Source: Piscirickettsiaceae bacterium (GTDB taxonomy: Bacteria; Pseudomonadota; Gammaproteobacteria; Nitrosococcales; Methylophagaceae). Taken from it: DNA of 55,457 nucleotides. Positions 39,134-48,008 of the stretch are shown here, one piece after another. The notes beneath the pieces were generated by a model. That model was not told where the DNA came from. It saw only the letters and a list, made by a program, of their open reading frames with translations, and did no database searches. A program made the position numbers and the translations under genes. The stretch lies in assembly GCA_013215775.1 (NCBI GenBank), contig JABSQO010000012.1:1-55457 (forward strand). The letters run 5' to 3'. How positions within the stretch are numbered: position 1 is the first letter of the stretch; each line of letters starts with the position of its first letter.

Positions 39134-40093
39134 CTAGAAATTTTTCGTTAAATCCATATCTGTATAAAGATGAGCCACTTGCTCACCATAACCATTAAAC
39201 AGTTTGGTTTTACGTTTTAAAAACTCACCGATACGACGTTCACGACTTTGACTCCAGCGAGGATGATCAACATTCGGATTTACATTGGAGTAAAACCCAT
39301 ACTCTCTTGGCCCTGCTTTCATCCATGCAGAAACAGGTAATGTTTCAACAAACCGAATACGAACTATTGATTTAATACTTTTAAAACCATATTTCCATGG
39401 CACAACAAGTCGAATAGGCGCCCCATTCTGGCCTAATAATTCTTGGCCATAAAGTCCCACTGAAAGGATAGTTAATGGGTTCATCGCTTCATCCATTCGT
39501 AGACCTTCAGTATAAGGCCAATCTAAAACAGCCCTTTTTTGGCCAGGCATTTGCTCCGGGTCATACAAAGTGGTGAATTCAACGAATTTTGCCCGAGAAT
39601 TAGGTTGAGCACGCTTGATTAAATCTGCCAATGGAAAACCGACCCATGGAATAACCATCGACCATCCTTCGACACATCTAAAATTATAAATTCGTTCTTC
39701 CAATGTAAAGGGACGAATCAGATCGTCATAATCAAACTCACCAGGGTTATCACACTCTCCCTCAATCACAACACGCCAAGGTTTACTTTTATCAGGAAAG
39801 TTTGTCGCCATCTGTGCTGGAGATGTTTTATTGGTCCCAAACTCGTAAAAATTATTATAGGTAGTGATTTCTTCAAATGTATTCGGCTGTTCTTCTGTCG
39901 AATATTGACTCTTAACCAAATCTTTAAAGGTTGGTACAGCTTCAACCTCGGCATGCGATATTGATAAAGGCAAAATACTGGCCGAAGCTACAATAGCAGC
40001 ACCATTTAAAAATTGTCTACGATTAAGATATGTCTGATAGTCAGTGATCTCACTAGAAGCCACTTCCCCAAGTCTCTTTTTACCAATTAACAT
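39134..40093 (-). CDS. msrP: Periplasmic methionine sulfoxide reductase, Mo subunit
   Basis: 319 residues. Twin-arginine signal RRQFLNGAA at 25-33 with cleavage near SHA-EV (about residue 48). The molybdopterin ligand is C140 in [14 protein letters not shown], with downstream [28 protein letters not shown] typical of MsrP/YedY. It repairs oxidised methionine in envelope proteins using electrons from MsrQ. It lies 10 nt after the HvfX-type gene, so it is in the putative operon hvfX-msrP-msrQ headed by the Cys-rich peptide. Confidence 0.95.
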   Translation of the reverse strand: MLIGKKRLGEVASSEITDYQTYLNRRQFLNGAAIVASASILPLSISHAEVEAVPTFKDLVKSQYSTEEQPNTFEEITTYNNFYEFGTNKTSPAQMATNFPDKSKPWRVVIEGECDNPGEFDYDDLIRPFTLEERIYNFRCVEGWSMVIPWVGFPLADLIKRAQPNSRAKFVEFTTLYDPEQMPGQKRAVLDWPYTEGLRMDEAMNPLTILSVGLYGQELLGQNGAPIRLVVPWKYGFKSIKSIVRIRFVETLPVSAWMKAGPREYGFYSNVNPNVDHPRWSQSRERRIGEFLKRKTKLFNGYGEQVAHLYTDMDLTKNF

Positions 40094-40103
40094 GACAGCA
40101 CCT

Positions 40104-40682
40104 TCAGCAATTTGAATATTTTTTAGCTATCCAATAATCAGTGCTGACATACTTACCAGCACCAATAAAGAACAACGTCATCAACATAATGAAATAAGTT
40201 GTCGCAAACTCAATACCGTTATTCAAAATAACAAAATTACCATTTTGAGTTAACCAGTCATAATTACCATGTTCTTGCAATATAGATCGGGCAGCTTCAA
40301 GTTGGGCACTAGGCTCTGCAATCGCCAACCAACCATTTCCCCAATGAACAGTAGTAGCAGCCACAAACATAGTTACCATTAGAGGAAGACTAATCCACCG
40401 AACAGCAAAACCTAATACCAAGAAAATCGCGCCAAAATATTCTGCGCCCCAGGCCAGATAAGCCATAATCTCTGGGAAAGGTAAGTTTAAGCCTCCTGCA
40501 CCAAACCAGCCAATTACGCCATCCAGTGAGCTATCAGCATCGAATGGATTCCATTTATTATTTGCTGCCATCCAAAATATAGGAGCCAGATAAAATCTTA
40601 GCGCTAGTGGCGCTAAAAAGTCTATCGCACGTGTTTTATTTAACCAACCTTGAAAAGTATTTGCCACACTACAGATAAACAT
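40104..40682 (-). CDS. hvfX: HvfX-type DoxX membrane protein
   Basis: 192 residues, about four membrane helices of the DoxX fold. [48 protein letters not shown] and [30 protein letters not shown] match the DoxX subgroup encoded with HvfA/bufferin peptides (HvfX). That subgroup is linked to copper and to RiPP maturation or function. AAGGAG gives a strong ribosome site before ATG 40682. It lies 10 nt before msrP and 131 nt after the peptide gene, with a hairpin between. Its exact role is not established. Confidence 0.85.
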   Translation of the reverse strand: MFICSVANTFQGWLNKTRAIDFLAPLALRFYLAPIFWMAANNKWNPFDADSSLDGVIGWFGAGGLNLPFPEIMAYLAWGAEYFGAIFLVLGFAVRWISLPLMVTMFVAATTVHWGNGWLAIAEPSAQLEAARSILQEHGNYDWLTQNGNFVILNNGIEFATTYFIMLMTLFFIGAGKYVSTDYWIAKKYSNC

Positions 40683-40762
40683 ATGAATCTCCTTGCGAAA
40701 TTGCTATTAATTTATATTTCAAGATCAAACTAAATAATAAATTAATAAAAAATTCTTTTATG

Positions 40763-40792
40763 AAAAGGGGCTCCTTAGAGCCCCCTTTTTTT
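40763..40792. terminator. Terminator/attenuator between hvfA-like and hvfX-like genes
   Basis: Stem AAAAGGGGCTC (40763-40773) with GAGCCCC plus T run (40778-40792), 4-nt loop CTTA. On the minus strand it ends in only four T, so read-through into hvfX-msrPQ is likely. It would make the peptide mRNA more abundant than the downstream genes. On the plus strand the T tract is longer. Confidence 0.75.
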
Positions 40793-40812
40793 ACATATTA
40801 AACAGGCTGATA

Positions 40813-41223
40813 TTATTTTTTATCAGCACCACATTTTGCTTCACCGCATTTACCTTCGGCTTTTTTATCCGCACCACATTTTGCTTCACCACATTTACCT
40901 TCTTTCATTTTCCCAGCTTCATGCTTCATATTTTCGCCACATTTACCTTCACCCAATTTTTTAGCTTCATCTTTCATGTTGCCGCCACATGTTGCTTCTT
41001 CCGCTTTCTCGCCGCCACACTTACCTTCACCCAATTTTTGAGCTTCATCTTTCATGTTACCGCCACAGCCACCTTCAGCAAGTTGCATATAGCCACTAGA
41101 CAATTCAGCAGATGCAAAGGGGTTAGTACCTGCACTTGCTAAAATAGGTGATAAAGCAAGACCCGCAGTCAATGCAGCACTAGCAGCCAATGCGATTGTT
41201 GTTTTGTTAGTAGTAATAGCCAT
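40813..41223 (-). CDS. hvfA: HvfA/bufferin-like Cys-rich secreted peptide with EGKCG repeats
   Basis: 136 residues. Sec signal peptide with cleavage after A31 (ILASA-GTNPF). The following NPFASAELSSGYMQLAEGG is the typical HvfA leader-like segment. The rest is low complexity, K/E/G rich, with eight Cys at 53, 69, 79, 95, 111, 116, 126, 131, in four EGKCG motifs plus EAKCG, EGGCG and ATCGG variants. An 18-residue unit is repeated (54-71 and 80-97). In the known family, such cysteines are converted to copper-binding heterocycles by HvfB (MNIO, DUF692) with HvfC; neither gene is in the window. It is probably an envelope metal-binding peptide. Confidence 0.88.
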   Translation of the reverse strand: MAITTNKTTIALAASAALTAGLALSPILASAGTNPFASAELSSGYMQLAEGGCGGNMKDEAQKLGEGKCGGEKAEEATCGGNMKDEAKKLGEGKCGENMKHEAGKMKEGKCGEAKCGADKKAEGKCGEAKCGADKK

Positions 41224-41262
41224 GATAATTTCCTATATTGTTATGATAATTTAAAAACAACC

Positions 41263-41276
41263 GGTCACTATTGACC
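41263..41276. promoter_or_regulatory. Perfect inverted repeat in the sigma/peptide intergenic region
   Basis: GGTCA-CTAT-TGACC, a perfect 5-bp inverted repeat with 4-nt centre, lies in the 100-nt gap between the divergent peptide and sigma genes. It may be an operator or an mRNA hairpin in the leader of the peptide transcript. Confidence 0.35.
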
Positions 41277-41291
41277 AATCTTGCTAACATA

Positions 41292-41317
41292 GACAGACAT
41301 AAAATGGATTTGTTACA
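41292..41317 (-). promoter_or_regulatory. Candidate ECF-type promoter for the hvfA-like gene
   Basis: Minus strand: TGTAAC (41312-41317) followed after 17 nt by GTC (41292-41294). A TGTAAC -35 with a GTC-containing -10 is a common ECF sigma pattern. It has no good sigma-70 -10 at the right distance. The leader to ATG 41223 would be about 60 nt. Confidence 0.45.
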
Positions 41318-41323
41318 AACCTA

Positions 41324-41941
41324 ATGAAAAATATTTTTCGCACCAAACAACCAGATGAGAAGGTCTTAATTAAAAGGCTCATTAATGGTGAAGCAGATGC
41401 CTTTGAGCAAGTTGTTGCGGATTACCATAATATTATGTTGTCTATAGCAAGAGCAATAGTTGGCGAAGCCTTCGCCGATGAGGTGGTGCAAGATGCTTGG
41501 ATTTCGGCGATTAAAGCTTTACCTAAGTTCGAAGGCCGTTCGACATTGAAGACATGGCTGCTCCATATCGTTAGCAATGGTGCTAAAAGCCGGGTTCGTA
41601 GAGAAAATAGACATAGTTCATTAGATGAAGGTTGGGAATCAATACCCGCGGATAAGTTTGATAACATCGGTCATCGATATGATGATATTTATGCATGGGA
41701 CAATGAAACACCAGAAGCAATATTAGCCAATGAACAACTTCAATCTATTATTGAAAAATCCTTTCAACAACTCCCAGCCCAGCAACGTGCTGCATTGACG
41801 CTATATGATATGGAAGGCATAAAAATGGAAGAAATTTGTAACATTCTTGATGTATCCGCGTCTAATGTACGGGTATTACTGCACAGGGCACGAACAACTC
41901 TACATCATAGTATCGAGCAATATCAGGATAATGAAAAATAA
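41324..41941 (+). CDS. ECF RNA polymerase sigma factor
   Basis: 205 residues. Sigma2 region about 25-90 (FEQVVADYHNIMLSIARAIVG ... DEVVQDAWISAIKALPKFEG, then STLKTWLLHIVSNGAKSRVRRE). Sigma4 about 140-195 (SFQQLPAQQRAALTLYDMEGIKMEEICNIL, then SASNVRVLLHRARTTLH). There is no sigma3, as in ECFs. It directs polymerase to stress promoters. The stop overlaps the anti-sigma start by 1 nt (TAATG). It is divergent from the Cys-rich peptide gene, which is a likely target. Confidence 0.93.
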   Translation: MKNIFRTKQPDEKVLIKRLINGEADAFEQVVADYHNIMLSIARAIVGEAFADEVVQDAWISAIKALPKFEGRSTLKTWLLHIVSNGAKSRVRRENRHSSLDEGWESIPADKFDNIGHRYDDIYAWDNETPEAILANEQLQSIIEKSFQQLPAQQRAALTLYDMEGIKMEEICNILDVSASNVRVLLHRARTTLHHSIEQYQDNEK

Positions 41942-42180
41942 TGTATCAATGTAAAGACATCGCTGATGAAGTGAATAGCTATATTGATGGTGCTCTACCA
42001 TTAACTAAACGCATTGGTTTGTTTTTTCACTTACTTATTTGTAGCTGCTGTCGTAATTATTTACAACAAATTCGCACTACGATATCTGTTATTACTGTGT
42101 CACATCCTAAAGAGCACGACAATACTGACACTAAAGCATTAGCACAACATTTACATGATCTCTGCAAACATGATCACTAA
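41941..42180 (+). CDS. Small zinc-finger anti-sigma factor
   Basis: 79 residues. MYQCKDIADEVNSYIDGALPL is the usual helix of zf-HC2 anti-sigma factors. The ZAS motif H-x3-C-x2-C is seen in FHLLICSCC. After it, there is only a short His-rich tail (LAQHLHDLCKHDH) and no membrane helix, so it should be a soluble cytoplasmic sensor that releases the sigma factor when the zinc cluster is oxidised or loses metal. It is coupled to the sigma gene. Its stop overlaps the converging DUF1244 stop. Confidence 0.85.
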   Translation: MYQCKDIADEVNSYIDGALPLTKRIGLFFHLLICSCCRNYLQQIRTTISVITVSHPKEHDNTDTKALAQHLHDLCKHDH

Positions 42181-42434
42181 ATTTTAGGGCCTGTTTGGTA
42201 TTTCTTTTTCCATTCATCGTATGGCATACCATAAATAGTTTCACGAGCTTGATCATAATCAATAGCAATGCCCTTTTCTTCTGCAGCCGCCATATACCAT
42301 TTAGATAAACAGTTACGACAGAAGCCCGCTAAATTCATTAAATCAATATTTTGCACATCAGTGCGTTCTGCTAAATGTGCTACTAAACGACGAAAAGCTG
42401 CTGCTTCAAGTTCAATTTGTGTTTGTTGTTCCAT
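42177..42434 (-). CDS. DUF1244 family protein
   Basis: 85 residues from ATG 42434; a longer reading from 42473 adds unconserved residues inside the ABC transporter gene. [40 protein letters not shown] and YGMPYDEWKKKYQ are the family hallmarks. It is a small helical protein, possibly metal-binding through the CRNC pair, of unknown function but common in Gammaproteobacteria. It overlaps the preceding ATPase gene by 23 nt and is probably co-transcribed. Confidence 0.85.
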   Translation of the reverse strand: MEQQTQIELEAAAFRRLVAHLAERTDVQNIDLMNLAGFCRNCLSKWYMAAAEEKGIAIDYDQARETIYGMPYDEWKKKYQTGPKI

Positions 42435-44451
42435 TATTTTCATTCTCTTGATATAAAAAACACCGCACTTCATGAGTGGCGGATAAAGATGTCGTTTCTG
42501 GATAAGCTTCTAAACATTGTGGCATAACGTGTGAGCATCGTTGATGAAAATGACAACCTTGAGGAGGATTTGTCGGAGAAGGTAATTCACCTTCCAAACG
42601 AATCACCTCACGTTGTGTATCGACATCAAGTTCAGGTACTGCCGACAATAATGCTTGCGTGTAAGGATGTTTCGGTGAATTTAATACTTCTTCACGACTA
42701 CCCTGCTCAACAATCCTCCCCAAATACATTACGGCAACACGATGTGCTAAATAGTTCACTACCGCAATATTGTGAGTAATAAACAAATATGACAGGCCAA
42801 ACTCATGCTGAATTTCACGTAACAAGTTAAGTATTTGAGCTTGAACCGATACATCTAATGCACTTGTTGGTTCATCACAAATAATAACATCAGGCTCTGC
42901 TGCCAATGCTCTTGCAATGCAAATTCTCTGACGTTGCCCCCCTGAAAACTCATGAGGGTAGCGATGTTTAATATCCGTGTGTAAACCAACTCGTTGTAAT
43001 AATTCATCAACGCGCTTTGTTCGCGCTGAGCTATCTTTTCTATATTGTTTCGCCAACATTCCTTCTTCAATGATCTGACTAATTGTCATACGAGGATTCA
43101 TCGAGCCATAAGGATCTTGAAAAATTATTTGTAACGATGCTCTATGTTGCTTTAATTGTCGCTCCGATAATGTATGTAACGGATGTCCCTGATAATTTAC
43201 TTCTCCAGAAGTAATCGGTACTAACTGCAATATACCCTTACCAACCGTTGTTTTACCACAACCTGACTCACCTACTAACGCAACAGTTTCCGCCTGTTTA
43301 AGCAACAAATCGACATTGTCCACTGCTCGAACATGACCGACTACTCGCTGTAATAAACCTTTTCGAATTGGGAAATATACCTTTAATTTTTTCACATCTA
43401 ACACTACTTTATCTGCGGGCAATACTTCAGATAAAGGAGAAGAATGACTAGTGTGATCAGACACTGCATGTTCTATCTCAACATTTGGATCAAATAAATG
43501 GCAGCGAACACTATGCTCATCTTGTTGGTCCCATTGAGGTTTAACATCGTGACAATGTTGCCAAGAATACTCACATCGTTCTGCAAAACGACACCCCGAG
43601 AATTCTTGTGTTAAGACTGGCACAGTTCCTTTAATAACTGTTAGTCGCTGTTCTCGTTTTTGTTCAGATGGCAACGCTTCAAACAATTTATTCGTGTATG
43701 GATGTTGATGCTGATTAAAAAACTGTTCCCGGCTCGCCATTTCGACAATTTGACCGGCATACATTACTGCCACACGATCTGCCATTTGAGCAATAACACC
43801 AAGATCATGACTAATCAACAAAATTGCCATACCTGTATCACGCTGAATTTGCTTTAATAAATCTAATATCTGCGCCTGAATCGTGACATCTAACGCAGTC
43901 GTAGGTTCGTCAGCAATAAGTAATTCTGGTTCTCCTGCCAAAGCCATAGCGATCATTACTCGTTGCTTCATACCGCCTGACAATTGATGTGGATATTCTT
44001 TTATACGTTGCTGAGGATCAGGAATTCCGACAGATTCAAGTAAATTAATGATTCGGTCATGACATTCTTTATCATCCATATCAAAATGCCACTGCAAACA
44101 TTCTTCTATTTGTTGACCAACAGACAATACAGGATTAAGTGAGCTTTGAGGTTCCTGAAAAATCATTGCTATTCGACGACCACGAATATGCTCCATTTCT
44201 TGTTCTGACAAAGTCAGTAAATCTTCACCAGCCAATGTTACCTGCCCAGCAACAATACGACTTATAGGTTGAGGATTAAGGCGCAACAATGATAATGCTG
44301 TCATCGATTTTCCACAGCCTGACTCACCTAATAACGCAAAGGTTTCACCTTTTTGAATGGTAAAATCGACACCATCTACCGCACGTAAAGGTTGTTCATT
44401 CTTGCCCAACCACGTTTTCAAGCCTGTTACTTGTAACAATGCTGATGTCAT
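42412..44451 (-). CDS. Fused duplicated ATPase of a peptide ABC transporter (YejF-like)
   Basis: 679 residues with two complete ABC domains. Domain 1: Walker A GESGCGKS (42-49), signature LSGGMKQR, Walker B LLIADEPT. It ends in the oligopeptide-binding Cys-containing tail ([15 protein letters not shown]). Domain 2: [29 protein letters not shown], tail [15 protein letters not shown]. Such fused OppD-OppF proteins (YejF) power uptake of peptides. It overlaps the permease gene by 4 nt. Only one permease and no binding protein are adjacent, unlike yejABEF. Confidence 0.93.
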   Translation of the reverse strand: MTSALLQVTGLKTWLGKNEQPLRAVDGVDFTIQKGETFALLGESGCGKSMTALSLLRLNPQPISRIVAGQVTLAGEDLLTLSEQEMEHIRGRRIAMIFQEPQSSLNPVLSVGQQIEECLQWHFDMDDKECHDRIINLLESVGIPDPQQRIKEYPHQLSGGMKQRVMIAMALAGEPELLIADEPTTALDVTIQAQILDLLKQIQRDTGMAILLISHDLGVIAQMADRVAVMYAGQIVEMASREQFFNQHQHPYTNKLFEALPSEQKREQRLTVIKGTVPVLTQEFSGCRFAERCEYSWQHCHDVKPQWDQQDEHSVRCHLFDPNVEIEHAVSDHTSHSSPLSEVLPADKVVLDVKKLKVYFPIRKGLLQRVVGHVRAVDNVDLLLKQAETVALVGESGCGKTTVGKGILQLVPITSGEVNYQGHPLHTLSERQLKQHRASLQIIFQDPYGSMNPRMTISQIIEEGMLAKQYRKDSSARTKRVDELLQRVGLHTDIKHRYPHEFSGGQRQRICIARALAAEPDVIICDEPTSALDVSVQAQILNLLREIQHEFGLSYLFITHNIAVVNYLAHRVAVMYLGRIVEQGSREEVLNSPKHPYTQALLSAVPELDVDTQREVIRLEGELPSPTNPPQGCHFHQRCSHVMPQCLEAYPETTSLSATHEVRCFLYQENENNGTTNTN

Positions 44452-45863
44452 CGTGTTGTAGCCTGCATTCGAGGGTCAAAGGCATCTCGCACCACGTCAG
44501 CAAATAAGTTTGCCGCTAACACTAAGGTAAACATTGAGAAAAATGCCGCTGTTAATGACCACCAAACAATGGGGTCGCGTGCCATTTCTAAGCGTGCACT
44601 ATTAATCATATTGCCCCAACTGTTCATCGAAGGATCAACACCCACCCCCACATAAGACAACACAGCTTCAGCTAACACTAAACCACTAAAGTCCAGCACA
44701 ATAGCAATCATCACAATATGCATAAGATTAGGCAAAATATGTCGATGCAAAATGCTAAAACCACTGGCACCTAATGCTCTTGCCGCCTGTACATATTCAG
44801 CTTCTCGTAGTTTCAATGTTTCACCACGCAAAATACGGCATAAGCCAGTCCAACTCGTTAAACCAAGGATGATGCACAAAAATAGTAGCCGCATATCTGC
44901 ACGTTCAACAATAGTGGCAAAATTTTCAGGATGATTGTTCATATAGACCTGCAACATTAAGACAGCCGCTGCAATTAATAACACCCCAGGTATAGAATTT
45001 AGGGTGGTATAAATATATTGAATAATATCGTCCGTCCAACCTCTAAAATAACCGGCTGCAATGCCCATAAATATTGCAAAAGGCAACATCACCAATGTGG
45101 TTAATGTCCCAATCACTAAACCCGTTCGAACACTTTTCAAGGTTTGATAAAGTACATCCTGTCCGACCTTATCTGTACCTAATATATGATAATCAACACT
45201 TAAGGCTATCAAATTAAATCCAAACAATAGTAATAACAGCAACATTAATAATGCTGTTCGTAGTGGAAAGACTGAGCTACCTGCGATGATATCTCGGGTT
45301 TTTTGTTGTACACCCACCCTGTGTTTTTTGCTTAGGTAAATTACCATCACTGAAAAAAACAGCAGCCAAACTACCAATGCCTGTGAAGAGCTTCGCCATA
45401 CTGTTTGCTGAATATCCAACCATTTGTCTTGTTGATGATTGAGGTGTGATCCGGCATACAGTAATTGAGGATAATCGTAGTCAAGTTCATCGCCTGGAGA
45501 CTGCTGCATCTCACGCACAAATAGTGTTGTTGCAAAAGGTGATGAATAGGTCTTTTCCACCTGCTGTCGTAAAGGCAGTATCGCTAAGTCCAATAGGGTA
45601 ATCACTTCAGTAGAATAGTGCTGTATTTCTCCCGCATTCTCAGTAGGTATCGCCTGACGAAAATGAACAGAATCTAATAAGCCGACAGTGATGTAACAAA
45701 ATAAAATAATTATTGAAATAACACCACGCTTACGTTTTAGAACTGATGTCCATGGTGCTATCAAATGAGGATGCTTACGAATATAAAAAACCGCTAAAAT
45801 AACAACGGTCAGCAAAAAATAAATTAAGATATCAGTCCATAAAAATACAGGCAGAAAAGGCAT
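44448..45863 (-). CDS. ABC transporter permease, OppC/YejE type with extended N-terminus
   Basis: 471 residues, longer than usual YejE (about 340). It has one N-terminal helix, then a second helix at the usual OppC_N position. A roughly 100-residue periplasmic insert follows (PLRQQVEKTYSS ... DKWLDIQQ), flanked by helices. The transport core has the EAA loop EAEYVQAARALGASGFSILHRHILPN. It imports peptides or similar solutes. It overlaps the ATPase gene by 4 nt. No OppB-like permease or substrate-binding protein precedes it; ispH does, 11 nt away. Confidence 0.9.
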   Translation of the reverse strand: MPFLPVFLWTDILIYFLLTVVILAVFYIRKHPHLIAPWTSVLKRKRGVISIIILFCYITVGLLDSVHFRQAIPTENAGEIQHYSTEVITLLDLAILPLRQQVEKTYSSPFATTLFVREMQQSPGDELDYDYPQLLYAGSHLNHQQDKWLDIQQTVWRSSSQALVVWLLFFSVMVIYLSKKHRVGVQQKTRDIIAGSSVFPLRTALLMLLLLLLFGFNLIALSVDYHILGTDKVGQDVLYQTLKSVRTGLVIGTLTTLVMLPFAIFMGIAAGYFRGWTDDIIQYIYTTLNSIPGVLLIAAAVLMLQVYMNNHPENFATIVERADMRLLFLCIILGLTSWTGLCRILRGETLKLREAEYVQAARALGASGFSILHRHILPNLMHIVMIAIVLDFSGLVLAEAVLSYVGVGVDPSMNSWGNMINSARLEMARDPIVWWSLTAAFFSMFTLVLAANLFADVVRDAFDPRMQATTR

Positions 45864-45874
45864 TATTACAGCTA

Positions 45875-46828
45875 CTATCGTGTCAGTTTCGAAATATCAA
45901 TTTTCAGTTCACGAGGCAAAGAGAATTCGACTTCCTCTCGACGACCTTGATCTTCATCAGCTTGGGTTACACCCAGAAATTTCAATCTTTCAACCACTTG
46001 CTGAACCAATACTTCTGGAGCAGAAGCACCCGCAGTGAGCCCAATAATCGCTTTACCATTAAGCCATTCCGGATCAATATCACGCTCATCATCAATCAGG
46101 TATGAAGGCGTATCTAATTTATTAGAAAGTTCTCGTAAGCGATTGGAATTAGAGCTATTTTTAGATCCGACAACCAAAAGAAGATCACACTGTTCCGCTA
46201 AGTTTTTAACGGCATCTTGACGGTTTTGGGTGGCATAACAGATATCATCTTTACGCGGCCCTTGAATCTTGGGGAAATATTCTCTCAAGGTATCAATGAC
46301 AACTGAAGCATCATCCACAGATAATGTTGTTTGAGTTACAAAAGCTAACTCATCTGGATTTTTTACATGTAGTTTAGCCACATCCTCTGGCGTTTCAACC
46401 AAATACATGCCACCTTTTTCTGATGAATACTGACCCATTGTCCCTTCTACTTCAGGATGTCCTTCATGGCCAATTAAAATACACTCTCGTCCTTGTTTCT
46501 CATATTTTGCAACTTCCATATGCACTTTCGTAACCAATGGGCACGTTGCATCAAACACTTTCAAACCACGCTCTTTGCCTTCTGCTTGTACTTTTTTGGA
46601 TACACCATGAGCACTAAAGATCAACGTACTGTTATCAGGGACGTCACTCAGCTCCTCAATGAAAATGGCACCTTTATCTCGCAAACCCTCGACAACAAAA
46701 CGATTATGAACAACTTCATGACGCACATAAATAGGTGCACCAAATAGTTCTAATGCACGCTCAACAATTTCAATTGCGCGATCAACACCAGCACAAAAAC
46801 CACGTGGATTAGCTAAAATTAATTTCAT
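45875..46828 (-). CDS. ispH: 4-hydroxy-3-methylbut-2-enyl diphosphate reductase
   Basis: 317 residues. Three cluster cysteines C12 ([11 protein letters not shown]), C96 ([12 protein letters not shown]) and C197 ([11 protein letters not shown]), and His 41, 74 and 124. The SSNSNRL motif binds the diphosphate. It makes IPP and DMAPP in the last step of the MEP isoprenoid pathway. It is 2 nt after pheA and 11 nt before the ABC permease, in one likely transcript. Confidence 0.97.
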   Translation of the reverse strand: MKLILANPRGFCAGVDRAIEIVERALELFGAPIYVRHEVVHNRFVVEGLRDKGAIFIEELSDVPDNSTLIFSAHGVSKKVQAEGKERGLKVFDATCPLVTKVHMEVAKYEKQGRECILIGHEGHPEVEGTMGQYSSEKGGMYLVETPEDVAKLHVKNPDELAFVTQTTLSVDDASVVIDTLREYFPKIQGPRKDDICYATQNRQDAVKNLAEQCDLLLVVGSKNSSNSNRLRELSNKLDTPSYLIDDERDIDPEWLNGKAIIGLTAGASAPEVLVQQVVERLKFLGVTQADEDQGRREEVEFSLPRELKIDISKLTR

Positions 46829-46830
46829 AA

Positions 46831-47922
46831 TTAAATAGCCGCCTTAGGATACGAACCTAAAACACGACACATAGATGATTCTTTCTCTAATATTTGTAAT
46901 GCTTCAGCGACAGATTTCTCTTGTTTGTGGCCTTCAATATCAATAAAAAATACGTATTCCCAAATACCTTTTCGAGAAGGGCGTGATTCTATTCTAGTCA
47001 TACTAATACCTTTATCAGACAAAGGTTTAAGTAAAGTTTGCAATGCCCCTGGTTCGTTCTTTGTTGATACCAACAAAGCGGTTTTATCAGCACCAGAAGG
47101 CTCAACTTCTTGTGTACCAATAACGATAAATCGAGTGGTATTATCCGCTTCATCCTCAATATTACTCGCTAACACTGAAAGATCATAAATTTCAGCTGCT
47201 CGGTTAGCGGCGATGGCTGCAGAGTTAGGGGTATCCATGACATTTTTTGCCGCTTCAGAATTACTATTTGTTGATATTAATTCACAGTCTGGAATATTTT
47301 TTGTTAACCATTGCCGACATTGCGCTAACGCCTGAGGGTGGGCATACACTATCTTAATATTTGCTATATCAGACTCATTACTCAGTAAATAATGATGAAT
47401 ACGCATTGAGACTTCGCCATTAATCTTCAGTGGTGAGTTAATGAAACGATCTAATGTATGTGACACCATTCCTTCTGTCGAGTTCTCAACGGGTACCACA
47501 CCATAATTGGTAGAACCTGTTTCAACAGCGTGAAACACATCAGCAATCGTCGACATGGGCTGCAATTCAATAGAGCCACCAAATTGTTTCAACGTCGCAG
47601 CTTGGGTGAATGAACCATCAGGCCCCAGATACGCGACTTGTAATGGCTTTTCCGCGGCCAGACATGCTGACATAACCTCCCGGAACAATCTAGCCATTTC
47701 CTCATCCGATAAAGGTCCTTCATTACGGTCCATTACTTGTCGTAACACTATGGCTTCTCGATCTGGCCGATAAAAGTCGGTCTGTTCACCATTAGCAATT
47801 TTAATTCGTGCTACTTCTTGTGCCATCGAAGTACGATCATTTAACAATTGCTGGATCTGTAAATCTATCGCATCAATTTGCTGTCGAATGTGTTGTAAGG
47901 CTTGTTGTTCACTCATGTTCAT
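46831..47922 (-). CDS. pheA: Bifunctional chorismate mutase/prephenate dehydratase
   Basis: 363 residues. AroQ-type chorismate mutase domain 1-95 ([20 protein letters not shown]). Prephenate dehydratase with [12 protein letters not shown] and the catalytic [10 protein letters not shown]-terminal ACT domain ([22 protein letters not shown]) for feedback inhibition by Phe. It converts chorismate to phenylpyruvate. The start is either ATG 47922 or ATG 47916. No Phe-rich leader peptide was found upstream, so attenuation of the E. coli pheL kind is not supported. Confidence 0.96.
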   Translation of the reverse strand: MNMSEQQALQHIRQQIDAIDLQIQQLLNDRTSMAQEVARIKIANGEQTDFYRPDREAIVLRQVMDRNEGPLSDEEMARLFREVMSACLAAEKPLQVAYLGPDGSFTQAATLKQFGGSIELQPMSTIADVFHAVETGSTNYGVVPVENSTEGMVSHTLDRFINSPLKINGEVSMRIHHYLLSNESDIANIKIVYAHPQALAQCRQWLTKNIPDCELISTNSNSEAAKNVMDTPNSAAIAANRAAEIYDLSVLASNIEDEADNTTRFIVIGTQEVEPSGADKTALLVSTKNEPGALQTLLKPLSDKGISMTRIESRPSRKGIWEYVFFIDIEGHKQEKSVAEALQILEKESSMCRVLGSYPKAAI

Positions 47923-47975
47923 TAACCATATTGGTTCAAAACTCAGATAGTCATAATCTTCAAGTAAAACTCCTC

Positions 47976-48004
47976 GTTATACTAAAGGAATCACTTTGCT
48001 TCAA
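47976..48004 (-). promoter_or_regulatory. Candidate pheA promoter
   Basis: Minus strand TTGAAG (47999-48004), exact 17-nt spacer, TATAAC (47976-47981), in the gap between gyrA and pheA. The leader to ATG 47922 would be about 47 nt. Confidence 0.55.
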
Positions 48005-48008
48005 CGTA

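Noticed and set aside
40813-41063. Repeated DNA in the Cys-rich gene considered as a CRISPR-like array
   Set aside because: Repeats are in frame, coding, unequal and lack spacers.
42435-42473. N-terminal extension of the DUF1244 protein
   Set aside because: Unconserved residues lying wholly inside the ABC ATPase gene; the family starts near [15 protein letters not shown].
47923-48008. pheL-like leader peptide and attenuator before pheA
   Set aside because: No Phe-rich short reading frame and no alternative hairpins were seen.
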